Assembly: GCF_036053395.1 (NCBI RefSeq)
Contig: NZ_CP107942.1
Coordinates: 7,892,501-7,956,500 of the forward strand
Reading direction: 5' to 3'
DNA from: Actinoplanes sp. NBC_00393
GTDB lineage: Bacteria > Actinomycetota > Actinomycetes > Mycobacteriales > Micromonosporaceae
Length of the DNA: 64,000 nucleotides
Position numbers and translations under genes: made by a program. Shown here one piece after another: positions 10,029 to 20,770 of this stretch. Under the pieces are notes generated by a model. It had not been told where the DNA came from. It searched no databases and worked only from the letters and a program-made list of their open reading frames with translations. Numbering within the stretch: position 1 is the stretch's first letter; every line of letters begins with the position of its first letter.

Positions 10029-11582
10029 TCAGACGCCGCCGACGGCCCGGTAGGCGTCGATGATCCCGTGCCCGTAGAACCCGTTGAACTCGGCGTCCCC
10101 CTCGCAGCGGGCGGCGAACTCGGCGGGCCGGTCCGGGTACTTCTGCAGCCGGGGCTTCGGGCACGGACGATCACTCGCGGTACGGAGGAGTTCCCGCTCG
10201 ACCGCCTTCACACCGCGGCTCGCGATCAGGGCGGCCACTCCGGTGGCGTGCGGCGCGGCCATCGAGGTGCCCTGCGCGTACATGTAGTAGGCGCAGGCGC
10301 CGGACGAGCAGTCCTTGAGCACGGCGCCCTTGCCGGCTTCGGTGATCTCGCCGTCCGTACCGATCAGCCCTTCGGCCTCGAGCACCTTCTTCGGGTAACT
10401 GGAGAGGATCTCGCCGGCGACGCCGTAGCCGTCGCCCTGGTCGCCGCCGGGCGCCGCGATCTCCGCCTGCTCCACGCCGTAGTTCGAGTAGTCGGCCTTG
10501 CGACCGGACGGCCCGAGCGCGGTGGTGTTGACGACGTGCGGCCCCTCCTGCGGCATGTGCACACAGGTCTTGTTGTCGACCTTCCGGTCGTACGGTTCAG
10601 CGCCGTAGTTCGGGCTGCTCGTGTCCACCCGCGGCCGGCCCAGGTCCTCGTGCGCGTTGCCGAGCGAGCTGATCAGCGTGACGCCCCGCTGGTGGGCGTA
10701 TTTCAGCGCCCGGTTCAGCCCGGCGATGATGGCCCGTTGTTCGGCCTGCTGCTTCCTGCTGTCGGCCGGGTTGGCGGGGCAGAGGTAGCGCCACGGGTCG
10801 ACGAAGAAGGACATGTTCACCACGTCGATGCCGGCGTCGCCCGCGTACGTCAGCGCGTCGACCACCGGCCCGAGGAAGAAGAAACCGGAGTCCTGGCCAC
10901 CCTTGAGCTCGACCAGGGTGACGCCGGGCGCGACGCCGGAGATCCCGTGACCGTCGGCGGCCGCCCCGATCGTGCCGGCCACGTGCGTGCCGTGCCCGCC
11001 GTCGTCGGTGCCGACCGGGTCGAGGCAGCCGGCCACCTCGCACGGACCGTCGACGTCCGGCATGTCCTTCGCGAAGTTGCGGGAGAGCGCCCGGCTGAAG
11101 TGCGGCGCCAGGTCGGGGTGCCCGGCGTCCAGACCGGTGTCGAGCACGCCGACGGTCACTCCCGGGTCGCCGCGCTGCACCTTGCGGGCCAGGTCCGCCC
11201 GGATCATGCGCAGGCCCCACAGCTTGGTGTCGAGCGGGTCGAGGTTCTCCGGGCCGGGTGGCACGTCGGCGGCCGGGACGGCACGCGCGGCGGGGTGCAC
11301 AGCGACCCGGCCGATGGCTCGCCGCTCGCTGGCGCCGATCAGCTTCGCCGAGCCGGCGGCCTTCGTGGCGAACCGCGCGTCGGCCGAGGTGACCCGGTAG
11401 ACGCCGACGGCTTCGTTGCTGCTCAGGACCGTGCCGCCGGCGGCGCGGATGGCGGCGGTGGCCTCGCGCACGGATATCCCGTCGGCCGCGACCACGGTGT
11501 AATCCGTGGCCGACGGACCGGCGGTGAGCGGCAGCAGGGCCAACAGGGTCAATCCGGACACGACTGCGCGTAGGGCCTTCAC
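10029..11582 (-). CDS. Secreted S8 (subtilisin-like) serine protease
   Basis: 517 aa. Signal peptide 1 to about 26. A propeptide-like region around 27-110 (DYTVVAADGISVREATAAI...) resembles the inhibitor-I9 fold. The subtilase domain has all three catalytic elements: Asp in VGVLDTGLDAGHPDL, His in GGHGTHVAGTI and Ser in GTSMAAPHATGVAAL. It has Cys pairs suited to an extracytoplasmic enzyme. It is a close paralogue of the gene next door; each is followed by its own intergenic region, so they need not form one transcript. Confidence 0.93.
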   Translation of the reverse strand: MKALRAVVSGLTLLALLPLTAGPSATDYTVVAADGISVREATAAIRAAGGTVLSSNEAVGVYRVTSADARFATKAAGSAKLIGASERRAIGRVAVHPAARAVPAADVPPGPENLDPLDTKLWGLRMIRADLARKVQRGDPGVTVGVLDTGLDAGHPDLAPHFSRALSRNFAKDMPDVDGPCEVAGCLDPVGTDDGGHGTHVAGTIGAAADGHGISGVAPGVTLVELKGGQDSGFFFLGPVVDALTYAGDAGIDVVNMSFFVDPWRYLCPANPADSRKQQAEQRAIIAGLNRALKYAHQRGVTLISSLGNAHEDLGRPRVDTSSPNYGAEPYDRKVDNKTCVHMPQEGPHVVNTTALGPSGRKADYSNYGVEQAEIAAPGGDQGDGYGVAGEILSSYPKKVLEAEGLIGTDGEITEAGKGAVLKDCSSGACAYYMYAQGTSMAAPHATGVAALIASRGVKAVERELLRTASDRPCPKPRLQKYPDRPAEFAARCEGDAEFNGFYGHGIIDAYRAVGGV

Positions 11583-11605
11583 TTCCCGGATGCTAGGGCG
11601 GCAAA

Positions 11606-11641
11606 GGGGTGCTTGTTCCGCGATCGCGGAACAAGCACCCC
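11606..11641. terminator. 36-nt perfect palindrome between the two proteases
   Basis: GGGGTGCTTGTTCCGCGA and its exact reverse complement abut to form a 36-base palindrome, 15 nt past the stop of the upstream protease gene on the minus strand. Probably an intrinsic terminator; by symmetry it could act in both directions. Confidence 0.8.
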
Positions 11642-11656
11642 CAAGGAAACCGCAGG

Positions 11657-13309
11657 TCAGCGGCCGCCGACCGCCGCGTAGGCGTCGACGATGCCGTAAC
11701 CGTAGAACCCGTTGAAGTTCTTCCCGCCCTCACAGAGCGCGTCGAACTCGGTGGAGCGGCCCTCCCGCACGTAGCTCTGCAGGCGCGGCTCCGGGCAGGC
11801 CTGCTCGGCCGCCGAGCGGTAGAGCTGAGCCTCGACCAGGGCCGGAGCCATGGTCTTGCCGCCCCGGCGGAAGTCCGGGTAGCCGTACTTGCTGACGATC
11901 AGCGCGGCCACACCGGAGGCGTGCGGCGCTGCCATCGAGGTGCCCTGCAGGTACGTGTAGTAGCCGCACTTGCCGGCCTTGGTGCACTCCTTGAAGACCA
12001 GGCCCTCGCCGTCCGCGGTGATGTTGCCGTCCGCGTCGACCAGCCCCTCCTCCTGCAGCACCTTGAGCGGGTACGTGGAGAGGATCTGGTTGCCGGCCGT
12101 CTGGAAGGTGTCGGTGCCGTAGCCGTCGCGGTACCAGCCGCCCGGCGCGGCGACCGAGATCTGCTCGAGGCCGTAGTTCGAGAAGTCCGACTTCGTCTTC
12201 GACGGGCCGACCGAGGAGACGCCGATGACGTGCGGGCCCTCCGCCGGCAGGTCCCAGCAGGTGCTGTTGTCGATCGGGCGCGGGTACGGGTCGGCGCCGT
12301 AGTCCGGGCTGGAGATGTCGGTCCGGGGCTTGCCCAGGTCCTCGTGGTTGTTGCCGAGCGCGCCGACCAGCGTCACGCCCTTGCGGTGCGCGTACTGCAG
12401 GGCCCGCTTCATGCCGGCGATGATGGCGCGCTGCTCGGCCTGGTCCTCCGCGCTGTCGGCCGGGTTGGCCGTGCAGTTGTAGAGCCACGGGTCGACGTAG
12501 AACGACATGTTGACCACGTCGAGGCCGGAGTCGGCGGCGTGGGTGAGCGCGTTGACCACCGGGTCGAGGAAGAAGTAGCCGGAGTCCTGGCCACCCTTGA
12601 GCTCGACCAGGGTGACGTCCGGGGCGATGCCGGAGACGCCGATGCCGTTCGCCGCGGCGCCGATGGTGCCGGCGACGTGCGTGCCGTGGCCGTTGTCGTC
12701 GGTGCCGACCGGGTCGACACAGCTCGCCACCTCGCACGGGCCGTCGACGTCGGTCAGGTCCGGCGCGAAGTTGCGGGACAGCTTGGAGCTGAAGTGCGGG
12801 GCGAGATCCGGGTTGGAGGCGTCCAGACCGGTGTCCAGGATGCCGACGGTCACGCCGCGATCACCGGACTCGATCTTGCGAGCCTTGTCCGCGCGGACCA
12901 TGGCGAGGCCCCAGAGCTTGGAGTCCAGCGGGTCCAGCTTCGCCGGGCCGCCCTTGCCGCCCCTACCGGTACGGGCGTTGCGGTCGACCTTCTCGAGCTG
13001 GTTCGGAGCGTGGCCGATGGCCCGGCGCTCGCTCGCGCCGATCAGGGCGTCGGTCGCGGTCGCCTTGGTACCGAACTTGGCGTCGGTCGAGGTGACCCGG
13101 TAGACGCCGACGGCGTCGTTGCTGCTCACGATCTTTCCGCCGGCGGCCTTGATGGCGGCGGTGGCCTCCGCCGCGGAGGCACCGTCGGCGGCCACGACCG
13201 TGTAGTCGACTGCGTTACCTGGCTCCGCCGCGGCAGAGCCAGGTATGGCAGCCAGGAAGGCGAGGCCCGTCGCGGTGACGACGGCCCCGGTGACGACGCG
13301 TCTTCTCAT
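11657..13309 (-). CDS. Secreted S8 (subtilisin-like) serine protease, paralogue
   Basis: 550 aa. Signal peptide 1 to about 29 (RRRVVTGAVVTATGLAFLAAI...). Propeptide-like region to about 105 (DYTVVAADGASAAEATAAI), then a subtilase domain with Asp in VGILDTGLDASNPDL, His in GHGTHVAGTIGAA and Ser in GTSMAAPHASGVAAL. All catalytic residues are present. An insertion around YPDFRRGGKTMAPALVEAQ near the C-terminus is absent from the neighbour. RBS GGAGGA lies upstream of the ATG. Tandem duplication of the 10029-11582 gene is evident along most of the length. Confidence 0.93.
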   Translation of the reverse strand: MRRRVVTGAVVTATGLAFLAAIPGSAAAEPGNAVDYTVVAADGASAAEATAAIKAAGGKIVSSNDAVGVYRVTSTDAKFGTKATATDALIGASERRAIGHAPNQLEKVDRNARTGRGGKGGPAKLDPLDSKLWGLAMVRADKARKIESGDRGVTVGILDTGLDASNPDLAPHFSSKLSRNFAPDLTDVDGPCEVASCVDPVGTDDNGHGTHVAGTIGAAANGIGVSGIAPDVTLVELKGGQDSGYFFLDPVVNALTHAADSGLDVVNMSFYVDPWLYNCTANPADSAEDQAEQRAIIAGMKRALQYAHRKGVTLVGALGNNHEDLGKPRTDISSPDYGADPYPRPIDNSTCWDLPAEGPHVIGVSSVGPSKTKSDFSNYGLEQISVAAPGGWYRDGYGTDTFQTAGNQILSTYPLKVLQEEGLVDADGNITADGEGLVFKECTKAGKCGYYTYLQGTSMAAPHASGVAALIVSKYGYPDFRRGGKTMAPALVEAQLYRSAAEQACPEPRLQSYVREGRSTEFDALCEGGKNFNGFYGYGIVDAYAAVGGR

Positions 13310-13394
13310 GGAATGCGTTCCTCCTGGGAGTTGGCTAGGAGGATCACATCGAGAAAGGTCGCTCAGCGCAAGATGAGAGACCGTCTATTTATCA

Positions 13395-14792
13395 TCACGG
13401 TCTGGTCATACGGAGTACATCCAGCGCCTCGTCGAGCTGCGACTCGGTGAGTCTGCCCGACGACACGTGTCCGCGTTCGAGAACGACGTCACGAATGGAC
13501 CGGTCGGTGGCAAGTGCCTGTTTGGCGATGGCTGCGGCCTCGTCGTACCCGAGGTACCGATTCAGCGGGGTGACGATCGACGGCGACCCCTCCGCGTACG
13601 CCCGGGCCACCTCCTCGTTCGCCTCCAGCCCGGCGACGCACCGGTCGGCGAGCTGGCGGGAGGCGGCGGCGAGCAGCCGGATCGACTCGAGCAGGTTGCG
13701 GGCCATCACCGGGAGCATCACGTTCAGCTCGAAGTCGCCCTGGGTGCCGGCGAAGGCCACCGTCGCGTCGTTGCCGATCACCTGGGCGGCGACCTGGCGG
13801 ACCATCTCCGGCACCACCGGGTTCACCTTCCCCGGCATGATCGACGAACCGGGCTGCAGGTCGGGCAGGCGCAGCTCGCGCAGGCCGGCCCGCGGACCCG
13901 AGCCCATCCAGCGGATGTCGTTGGCGATCTTGTAGAGGCCGACGGCCACCACCCGCAGCTGTCCGGACGCCTCGACCAGCGCGTCCCGGGCGCCCTGCGC
14001 CTCGAAATGGTCCCGGGCCTCGCTCAGCGGCAGGCCGGTCTCGTCGCGGAGCAGCTCGATCACCGCCGGGGCGAAACCGGGCGGCGTGTTCACCCCGGTG
14101 CCGACCGCGGTGCCGCCGAGCGGGAGCTCGCCGAGCCGGGGCAGGGTCGCGGTCAGCCGTTCGACGCCGTTGGTGACCTGCTGGGCGTACCCCGAGAATT
14201 CCTGACCCAGGGTGACCGGCGTGGCATCCATGAGATGCGTGCGGCCGCTCTTGACCACCTCGGCCCAGGCCGAGGCCTTCGCCCGCAGGGCGGTCGCCAG
14301 GTGCTCGAGCGCCGGGACCAGGTCCTGGCTGACCGCCTCGGTGGCGGCCAGATGGATCGAGGAGGGGAAGACGTCGTTGCTGGACTGGGACGCGTTGACG
14401 TGGTCGTTGGGGTGCACCGGCCGGCCCAGCGCGCGCGAGGCCAGGGTGGCGATCACCTCGTTGGCGTTCATGTTCGACGACGTGCCGGAACCGGTCTGGA
14501 AGACGTCGATCGGGAACTGGTCGTCGTAGCCACCGTCGGCGACGTGCGCCGCCGCGGTCGCGATCGATTGCGCGAGGTCGTCCTCCAGCACGCCGAGCTT
14601 CCCGTTGGCCCGGGCCGCGGCCCCTTTGATCCGGGCCAGCGCCCGGATGTGCGCCGGTTCCAGTCCCCGGCCGGAGATCGGGAAGTTCTCCACGGCGCGC
14701 TGCGTCTGTGCCCGCCAGAGGGCGTCGGCGGGCACCCGCACCTCACCCATCGTGTCTTTTTCGATCCGGAAGCCGCTCTCGTCAGTCGTCAC
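13395..14792 (-). CDS. fumC: Class II fumarate hydratase
   Basis: 465 aa, GTG start. Interconverts fumarate and malate in the TCA cycle; iron-independent tetramer of the fumarase/aspartase superfamily. Evidence: N-terminal [19 protein letters not shown], the [14 protein letters not shown] block, [20 protein letters not shown] and the signature [12 protein letters not shown]. The start overlaps the end of the upstream SARP gene by 11 nt, with GGAGGG just upstream, so it looks like the third cistron of a regulator operon. An unrelated class I fumarase is encoded 6.6 kb away. Confidence 0.96.
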   Translation of the reverse strand: MTTDESGFRIEKDTMGEVRVPADALWRAQTQRAVENFPISGRGLEPAHIRALARIKGAAARANGKLGVLEDDLAQSIATAAAHVADGGYDDQFPIDVFQTGSGTSSNMNANEVIATLASRALGRPVHPNDHVNASQSSNDVFPSSIHLAATEAVSQDLVPALEHLATALRAKASAWAEVVKSGRTHLMDATPVTLGQEFSGYAQQVTNGVERLTATLPRLGELPLGGTAVGTGVNTPPGFAPAVIELLRDETGLPLSEARDHFEAQGARDALVEASGQLRVVAVGLYKIANDIRWMGSGPRAGLRELRLPDLQPGSSIMPGKVNPVVPEMVRQVAAQVIGNDATVAFAGTQGDFELNVMLPVMARNLLESIRLLAAASRQLADRCVAGLEANEEVARAYAEGSPSIVTPLNRYLGYDEAAAIAKQALATDRSIRDVVLERGHVSSGRLTESQLDEALDVLRMTRP

Positions 14793-17742
14793 CGGACCAT
14801 CGTCCCTCCGCGGTGGCCGGATCGCAGTTCTTCAGCCGTTGCGCGACGTCGAACCGCTCCGGAACGTCCATCTGTTCGAAAGCGGCGAGCGCCCACTCCC
14901 ACAACCGGCGCGCCTGCGCCGGATCGGCGTCCGCCAGGAGGTCGGCCAGGCCGGCCTGCGCCCGGGCGATCAGGTACGGCTGGCGGGCGCTCTGCGCGAT
15001 GCGCAACGACTCCTGGTACGCCTCCCGCGCACCGGAAAGGTCACCGGAAGCCGCCAGCGTGGTGCCGTAGTCGTAGCGGAAGTCGGCCTGCTGACGGCGG
15101 TCCCCGGTGCGGCTCACGATGTCCAGCGCGATCCGGTGCTCGGCGATCGCCTCCGGGTACCGGCCCTCGGCCCGGAACAGGCGGCCGAGCTCGTTGTGCC
15201 CGTCACCGACCCCGTACCGGGAGGCGGCCCGCTCCAGCAGGCGCAGCGCGGCACGGACGTAGCGCCGCGCGTCCGGCGCCGAGAGGGTGCCGGCCGCGAA
15301 TCGGAGCCGTTGCAGGTAGTCCAGGCAGAGGGCGATCCATTCGTCGTCGCGCCGGGCCACCGCGGCCAGAAGCTGCAGGCGGGTTTCGCGCACCGCCTCC
15401 TCGTACCGCCCGAGCCGGCCGAGGATGACGCCGAAGAGCATGAGCGGGGTGTGGGCGCCGACCGGGTCGCGCCCGGTCAGGATCAGGAGCCGGCGCGTGG
15501 TTCGCAGCGCCTCGATCGCATCGGCGAAGCGGCCCATGGCGTCGTGCAGGCTCGCCAGGTTGCCGTACGAGACCGCCACCGAAGCCATGTCGCCCAGCTC
15601 GGTACGGAGCTGGATCGAGCGTTCCAGGTACGACCGGGCGGTGTCGTGCTCGGCGATGCGGCTGTAGCTGCCGGCGAGATAGTTCGCGATCGTCGCGATG
15701 GCGTGCTTGTCGCCGTCGTTCTCGATCGCGGCCAGCGCCTGGTGGAACAGCCCGAGGAAGTCGTCGTGGTACCCGCGGAAGTACAGCGTCGGCCAGGCCG
15801 CACGGGGGATCGTCCAGCAGTACCGCCGCGCGTCGGCCCCGGCCGCGGCGTCGATGAACAGGGTCAGGTTCGGCCGCTCCCGCTCCAGCCGGTCCACCGG
15901 GTCGGTCAGGGTCGCGAGAAGGTCCGGGCGCAGCGGCTCGGCCGCGCCCAGATCACGCTGCAGCATGGGTCGTTGGGTGTCCGTCGCGGCGGCCACGGCC
16001 GCGTGCAGATGATGGTCGAGCACGTTGACGATCGCCTCGCGGCGCACTTCGCCCGGCAGGTCGGCGGCGAGGAGTACGGCGTACTCCCGCAGCAGGTCGT
16101 GCAGGCGGAACAGGTTCCGCGCCGGGTTCTCGAGCAGGTGCACGTCGACGAGGTCGTTCAGCAGGTCGTCCGCCGCCTGGTACGGCAGCCCGGTCAGCGC
16201 GGCCACGGCGTGGGCGTCGAAGCCGGCGCCCGGGTACACCCCGAGCAGCCGGAACAACCGCCGGGCCGGCTCGCCCAGCTGGCGATAGGTGAGTGCGAAC
16301 GCGCTCGACACGGTCCGGTCCTCGGCGGACAGCTGGGGCAGCGTCGCGGCGCCGAGCCGGCTGAGCAGGTCGGACACCCGCCAGCGTGGACGGTGTGCCA
16401 GCCGCGACCCGGCCAGCCGGATCGCCAGCGGCAGCCCGCCGCAGCGCCGCACCACCTCGGCGGCCGCCTCCGGCTCGGCCCGGACACGCTCCCCGGCGAT
16501 CCGGGCGAGCAGGGTCACCGCTTCGTCGGGGTCCAGCAACGGCAGCGCCTCGGGGTACACCCCGTCCAGCCCGGCCAGCCGACGCCGGCTGGTCACCAGC
16601 GCCAGACTCCCGGGCGCGGTGGGCAGCAGGTCGGCCACCTGCTCGCTGGATCCGGCGTTGTCGAACACCACGAGCACCCGCCGCCGGGCCACCTCGGTAC
16701 GCCACAGGCTGACCCGGTCCACCAGGCCCGCCGGGATGGTCTCGGCGCCGAGCCCGAGCTGGCGCAGCAGCACGAGCAGCGCGGCGGCCGGCGGCAACGG
16801 CTGCTGCTCGCTGTGCCCGTGCAGGTCCACGAACAGATGCGCGTCCGGGTAGCGCTCGCCGACCAGCCCGGCGACGTGCAGCGCCAGTGTGGTCTTGCCG
16901 CTGCCCGCCATGCCGTCGATCACCACTTCGACCGGCCCGGACCCGTCGTCCGCCTCGATGGTCCGGATCAGCCGGCCGACCAGGTCGCCGTGACCGGTGA
17001 AGTCGCCGACCGTCCGGGGCAGGCAGCGCACCGCGGGAACAGCCTCCGGCGCCTCGCCCGCGAGCAGCTCGCGGTGCAGATCCTGCAGCTCCTTGCCCGG
17101 TTCGATGCCGAGCTCGTCGCCGAGCACCGCGGTGATGCGGCGGAACTCGGCGAGCGCGTCGGCCTGCCGTCCGGACCGGTGCAGCGCGAGCATCAACTGG
17201 CCGCGCAATCGTTCCCGCAGCGGATGCTGGTCCACCAGAGCGGTGAGCTCACCCAGCAGCTCCCGCTCGCGACCGGCGGCCAGTCCCTGGTCGGCCCAGT
17301 CCTCGACGGCCACCGCATGCCGTTCGTCCAGCACCGCCACCTGCCGGCGCACGGCCGCCGAGTCGATCTCGGCCAGCGCCGGACCGCGCCACAGATCCAG
17401 CGCGGCCCGGAAGTTCGCCTCACCGATCAGACGAGCGAAGACCAGTGCGTCCAGCTCGTTCGGGCCCACCCGGATCCCGTACCCCGCCGGATCGGTGATG
17501 ATCACGCCGGCGGGCAGCGCCCGCCGCAGCCGGGAGATGCACGTCTGCAGCTGACCGCGCGCGGTGGTCGGCGGATCGGCGCCCCAGACCGCCTCGGTGA
17601 GCTCGCTCGACCCGACGATCCGGCCCGGGTTCAGCAGCAGCATCGCCAGCACGACCCGGTCCCGGTCGGCGTTGATGACCACCGGCCGGCCGTCTGCCGT
17701 CACCGACAACGGGCCAAGGATGTGAAAACGTACGTCACCCAC
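14782..17742 (-). CDS. AfsR-like SARP/STAND transcriptional regulator (proximal)
   Basis: 986 aa from the GTG at 17742, chosen because the OmpR-type domain ([16 protein letters not shown]) begins there, GAGGGG lies just upstream, and a longer frame would read through the neighbour. Domains: winged-helix DNA binding about 5-95; BTAD helical domain about 97-235; NB-ARC ATPase from about 265 with P-loop GMAGSGKTT (near 279), Walker B VLVVFDNA and an MHD-like [13 protein letters not shown] repeats in the C-terminal third. The family activates promoters after sensing a ligand or partner with ATP switching. Compared with its paralogue it lacks about 12 residues in BTAD ([12 protein letters not shown]). 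The start overlaps the upstream stop by 8 nt, and the 3' end overlaps fumC. Confidence 0.9.
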   Translation of the reverse strand: MGDVRFHILGPLSVTADGRPVVINADRDRVVLAMLLLNPGRIVGSSELTEAVWGADPPTTARGQLQTCISRLRRALPAGVIITDPAGYGIRVGPNELDALVFARLIGEANFRAALDLWRGPALAEIDSAAVRRQVAVLDERHAVAVEDWADQGLAAGRERELLGELTALVDQHPLRERLRGQLMLALHRSGRQADALAEFRRITAVLGDELGIEPGKELQDLHRELLAGEAPEAVPAVRCLPRTVGDFTGHGDLVGRLIRTIEADDGSGPVEVVIDGMAGSGKTTLALHVAGLVGERYPDAHLFVDLHGHSEQQPLPPAAALLVLLRQLGLGAETIPAGLVDRVSLWRTEVARRRVLVVFDNAGSSEQVADLLPTAPGSLALVTSRRRLAGLDGVYPEALPLLDPDEAVTLLARIAGERVRAEPEAAAEVVRRCGGLPLAIRLAGSRLAHRPRWRVSDLLSRLGAATLPQLSAEDRTVSSAFALTYRQLGEPARRLFRLLGVYPGAGFDAHAVAALTGLPYQAADDLLNDLVDVHLLENPARNLFRLHDLLREYAVLLAADLPGEVRREAIVNVLDHHLHAAVAAATDTQRPMLQRDLGAAEPLRPDLLATLTDPVDRLERERPNLTLFIDAAAGADARRYCWTIPRAAWPTLYFRGYHDDFLGLFHQALAAIENDGDKHAIATIANYLAGSYSRIAEHDTARSYLERSIQLRTELGDMASVAVSYGNLASLHDAMGRFADAIEALRTTRRLLILTGRDPVGAHTPLMLFGVILGRLGRYEEAVRETRLQLLAAVARRDDEWIALCLDYLQRLRFAAGTLSAPDARRYVRAALRLLERAASRYGVGDGHNELGRLFRAEGRYPEAIAEHRIALDIVSRTGDRRQQADFRYDYGTTLAASGDLSGAREAYQESLRIAQSARQPYLIARAQAGLADLLADADPAQARRLWEWALAAFEQMDVPERFDVAQRLKNCDPATAEGRWSGDD

Positions 17743-20593
17743 GTGGCACACCCCTCTGCTTCTGCTCCCGGCCGCCGTCGTCGAGGCAGTTCGCGAGGCC
17801 GGCCGCGGCCCGGGCGATCGAGTACGGCTGACCCGCCGCCCGAGCCAGCCGCAACGACCGCTCGAAGGCTTCCCGAGCCGCCGGAACATCCCCCGACCGG
17901 TGCAGCGTGACGGCGTAGTCGTGCACAAATTCGGCCGCGAACCGGGTGTCGCCAACCCGTTCGGTCAGCTCGACCGCTCGCCGATGCTCGGTCAGGGCCG
18001 CCTCGAACGCGCCCTGTTCGGCCAGGACCGTCCCCAGCTCGGTACGCGCCTCAGCCTCCAGCATCACCAGTTCCTGCCTCCTGATCAGGCGAAGAGCGAG
18101 TTCCACGTACCGTTGCGCCGCCGTTGGTGTCATCAGGCCGAGCCGGCGCTTGCTCCGCTGAATGTGGACGAGACACCCGGCCTTCTCGGGGAGGTCGCCG
18201 GACTCGATCGCGGCCAGCAGACGTCTCCGGTCGATCCGCAGCGCCTCCGGCCAGCGGCCGAGCTTCTGACAGGCGACGGAGAGCTGGGTCTGCGCGACCA
18301 TCGCGGAGATGCCCCCCGGATGCGACCGGAGCGACTCGCGCGCGGTCTCGACCGCCTCGGTGAACCGGTTCGTCGCCACCTGGACGGCCGCGATGTTGCC
18401 CAGGGCGCCGGCGACCGCGGTCCGGTCGCCGTGCTTCTCCCGGATCCGGATGGCCGTCCGCAGGTGTTCCAGCGCCCGGTCGTACGACCCGGTCCGGTAG
18501 AGGAAGGACGCGAGGTAGTTGGCCGTCATCGCCATGCCCTCGTCGTCCTTCCGCTGCTGGGCGATGGCCATGCCCCGCTCGTGCAGAACCGTGCCGTCAT
18601 GGCTGTAGCCGCGGTGGAACAGCTGGAACCAGGCGGCCCGGGGGATCAACCATCCGTACTCGGGATGACCGGACCGCACTGCCGCGTCCTGGAACGCTCC
18701 GAGGTCCGGCCGGTGCCGCTCGAACCGCCCGATCGGATCGGCGATCGCCTCCACCAGGTCCGGCCGCCGGTTCTCGACGGTCCGCAGATCGCGCTGCACG
18801 ATCTGCTGATGCGACGCGGTCGTCGTGGTCGCCAGCGAGAACGTCTCGAGATTGACCAGGTCACGCACCGCGCGGCTGCGCTCCGGCCCGGGGAGTCCGT
18901 CGGCGAGCGCCGCGGCGTACTCGTGCAGCAGATCGTGCAGCCGGTACACCCCGGCCGCCGGCTCCTCGATCAGGTGCATGTCCACCAGCTCGTCGAGCAG
19001 TCCCTCGGCCTCGTCCAGCGGCAGGCCGGCGAGCGCGGCGGCCGCGGGTGCGTCCAGCGACGAGGCCGGGTGCAGGCCGAGCAGGCTGAAGAAACGCCGC
19101 GCCGCCTGGTCCAGCTGTCCGTAGGAGAGCGCGAACGCGCTTTCCACCGTGCGGTTCTCCACCGCCAGCTCGGGCAGCGCCGCCTCAGCGAGACGCTGCA
19201 CCAGATCCGCCACCTGCCACCGCGGCCGGTACGCCAGACGGGTTCCGGCCAGCCGGATGGCCAGCGGCAGGCCACCGCACCGCCGCACCACGTCGGCCGC
19301 CGCCTCCGGCTCCGCCGCCACCCGGTCGCCGACGATCCGGGCCAGCAGGGCGACCGACTCCTCCGGCGACAGCAGTGGCAACGACAGTGGGCGTACCCCG
19401 TCCAGCCCGGTCAGCCGGCGCCGGCCGGTCACCAGCGCGAGACTGCCCGCCGAGGTCGGCAGCAGATCGGCCACCTGCGCGCTCGACGCCGCGTTGTCGA
19501 GGACCACCAGGGCACGCCGCCGGGCCAGCTCGGTACGCCACAGCCCGACCCGGCCCACCAGATCGTCCGGGACCGTCTCGGCCCGCTGACCCAGCTGCCG
19601 CAGCAGCACGAGCAGAGCGTCGGCCGGCTCCAGCGGCTCCTCCTCGCTGTGTGCCTGCAGGTCCACGAAGAGGTGCGCGTCCGGGTACTGCTCGCCGACC
19701 AGCGACGCGAGGTGCAGCGCGAGGGTCGTCTTGCCGCTGCCGGCCATCCCGTCGACCACCAGCACACCGGACTCGGCGGTCTCGTCGACCAGCCGCTTCA
19801 GCAGATCGGCACGGCCGGTGAAGTCGCGGACCGTCCGCGGCAGGCACCGCACCGGGACGGCCGGCCGTCGCGACGCCGGAGTCTGGCCACTGAGGATCTC
19901 CAGGTGCAGCTCCTGCAGTTCCTTGCCGGGCTCGATGCCGAGCTCCTCGACCAGGGTGTCGCGGGCCCGGCGGAACTCGGCGAGCGCGTCGGCCTGCCGC
20001 CCGGACCGGCAGAGGGCGATCATGAGCTGGCCACGCAGTCGTTCCCGCAACGGGTACCGCTCGACCAGGGCGGCGAGGTCGCCGAGCAGGTCCCGGTCGG
20101 TGCCGGCGTCGAGCTCCAGATCCACCCAGTCCTCGGTCGCCGCGGCGTGCAGTTCGTCCAAGGTGGCTGCTGCGCGGCGCACGGCCGGCGCGTCGATCTC
20201 GGCACAGGCCGGGCCATGCCAGAGATCAAGAGCTTTCCGGTACGCCCGGCGCGCGGCCTCCGCCTCCCCGGCCGACCGCGCCTCCCCGATCAGGTCGAGA
20301 AAGACCTGCGCGTCGAGTTCGCCGGGCTGAACCTGCAGGCCGTACCCCGCGCGGTCGGTCAGAATGGCGCCGGGCAGCGTCCGCCGCAGCCGGGAGACGC
20401 AGGTCTGCAACTGTCCACGGACGGTGGCCGGAGGGTCGGCGCCCCAGACCGCCTCGGCGAGCTTGCCCAGAGCGACGATGCGATCGGGGTGCAACAGCAG
20501 CATGGCGAGCACGATCCGGTCACGTCCTGCCGTGACGGCCACCGTCTGCTCGTCAACGGTGACGGAGAGTGGCCCCAGGATGCGGTAGCGCAA
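17735..20593 (-). CDS. AfsR-like SARP/STAND transcriptional regulator (distal)
   Basis: 952 aa. Same architecture as the downstream paralogue: OmpR-type winged helix ([16 protein letters not shown]), BTAD, NB-ARC with [14 protein letters not shown] (near residue 286), ALVVLDNAA and RLHDLLHEYA, then TPRs with IAQQRKDDEGMAM and LEHLRTAIRIREKHGD. First gene of a SARP-SARP-fumC operon. A 12-bp palindrome followed by a -10-like TAGGCT lies 34-51 bp upstream. Targets cannot be told from sequence; relatives control secondary metabolism or morphology in Streptomyces. Confidence 0.92.
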   Translation of the reverse strand: MRYRILGPLSVTVDEQTVAVTAGRDRIVLAMLLLHPDRIVALGKLAEAVWGADPPATVRGQLQTCVSRLRRTLPGAILTDRAGYGLQVQPGELDAQVFLDLIGEARSAGEAEAARRAYRKALDLWHGPACAEIDAPAVRRAAATLDELHAAATEDWVDLELDAGTDRDLLGDLAALVERYPLRERLRGQLMIALCRSGRQADALAEFRRARDTLVEELGIEPGKELQELHLEILSGQTPASRRPAVPVRCLPRTVRDFTGRADLLKRLVDETAESGVLVVDGMAGSGKTTLALHLASLVGEQYPDAHLFVDLQAHSEEEPLEPADALLVLLRQLGQRAETVPDDLVGRVGLWRTELARRRALVVLDNAASSAQVADLLPTSAGSLALVTGRRRLTGLDGVRPLSLPLLSPEESVALLARIVGDRVAAEPEAAADVVRRCGGLPLAIRLAGTRLAYRPRWQVADLVQRLAEAALPELAVENRTVESAFALSYGQLDQAARRFFSLLGLHPASSLDAPAAAALAGLPLDEAEGLLDELVDMHLIEEPAAGVYRLHDLLHEYAAALADGLPGPERSRAVRDLVNLETFSLATTTTASHQQIVQRDLRTVENRRPDLVEAIADPIGRFERHRPDLGAFQDAAVRSGHPEYGWLIPRAAWFQLFHRGYSHDGTVLHERGMAIAQQRKDDEGMAMTANYLASFLYRTGSYDRALEHLRTAIRIREKHGDRTAVAGALGNIAAVQVATNRFTEAVETARESLRSHPGGISAMVAQTQLSVACQKLGRWPEALRIDRRRLLAAIESGDLPEKAGCLVHIQRSKRRLGLMTPTAAQRYVELALRLIRRQELVMLEAEARTELGTVLAEQGAFEAALTEHRRAVELTERVGDTRFAAEFVHDYAVTLHRSGDVPAAREAFERSLRLARAAGQPYSIARAAAGLANCLDDGGREQKQRGVPRG

Positions 20594-20632
20594 GGCGTCC
20601 CCCCGTCCCCCTGTGCCGTGCTCGGAAGCCTA

Positions 20633-20644
20633 GCCGATATCGGC
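20633..20644. promoter_or_regulatory. Possible operator/promoter of the SARP operon
   Basis: Perfect 12-bp palindrome GCCGATATCGGC, followed on the minus strand by TAGGCT (20632-20627), a plausible -10 hexamer 34 bp before the SARP start. Operator function is inferred. Confidence 0.35.
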
Positions 20645-20770
20645 GGTAGTGATTCGACAGCGGAACGAGAGCGGCGTACCGCAAGCTTGTTCCCAGCACC
20701 GCTTCGCTGCCCAACGCTTCCGAGGCGCCCCCAGAGCAGCGGAGCGGTCAAGCAGTGAACGGGGGCGAGC

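Noticed and set aside
8868..13450. Two long plus-strand open frames opposite cysS and the proteases
   Set aside because: Composition artefacts; the minus strand has intact catalytic motifs.
14605..17910. Plus-strand open frame of 1101 codons across the SARP gene
   Set aside because: Mirror of the SARP coding strand; low-complexity Arg/Gln/Gly composition and no recognisable domain.
17743..17955. Upstream extension of the proximal SARP gene
   Set aside because: It lies inside the coding end of the distal SARP gene and is not similar to any SARP N-terminus; the GTG at 17742 with GAGGGG fits.
17900..20758. Plus-strand open frame of 952 codons across the distal SARP gene
   Set aside because: Same shadow effect; the minus strand carries the P-loop, BTAD and TPR domains.
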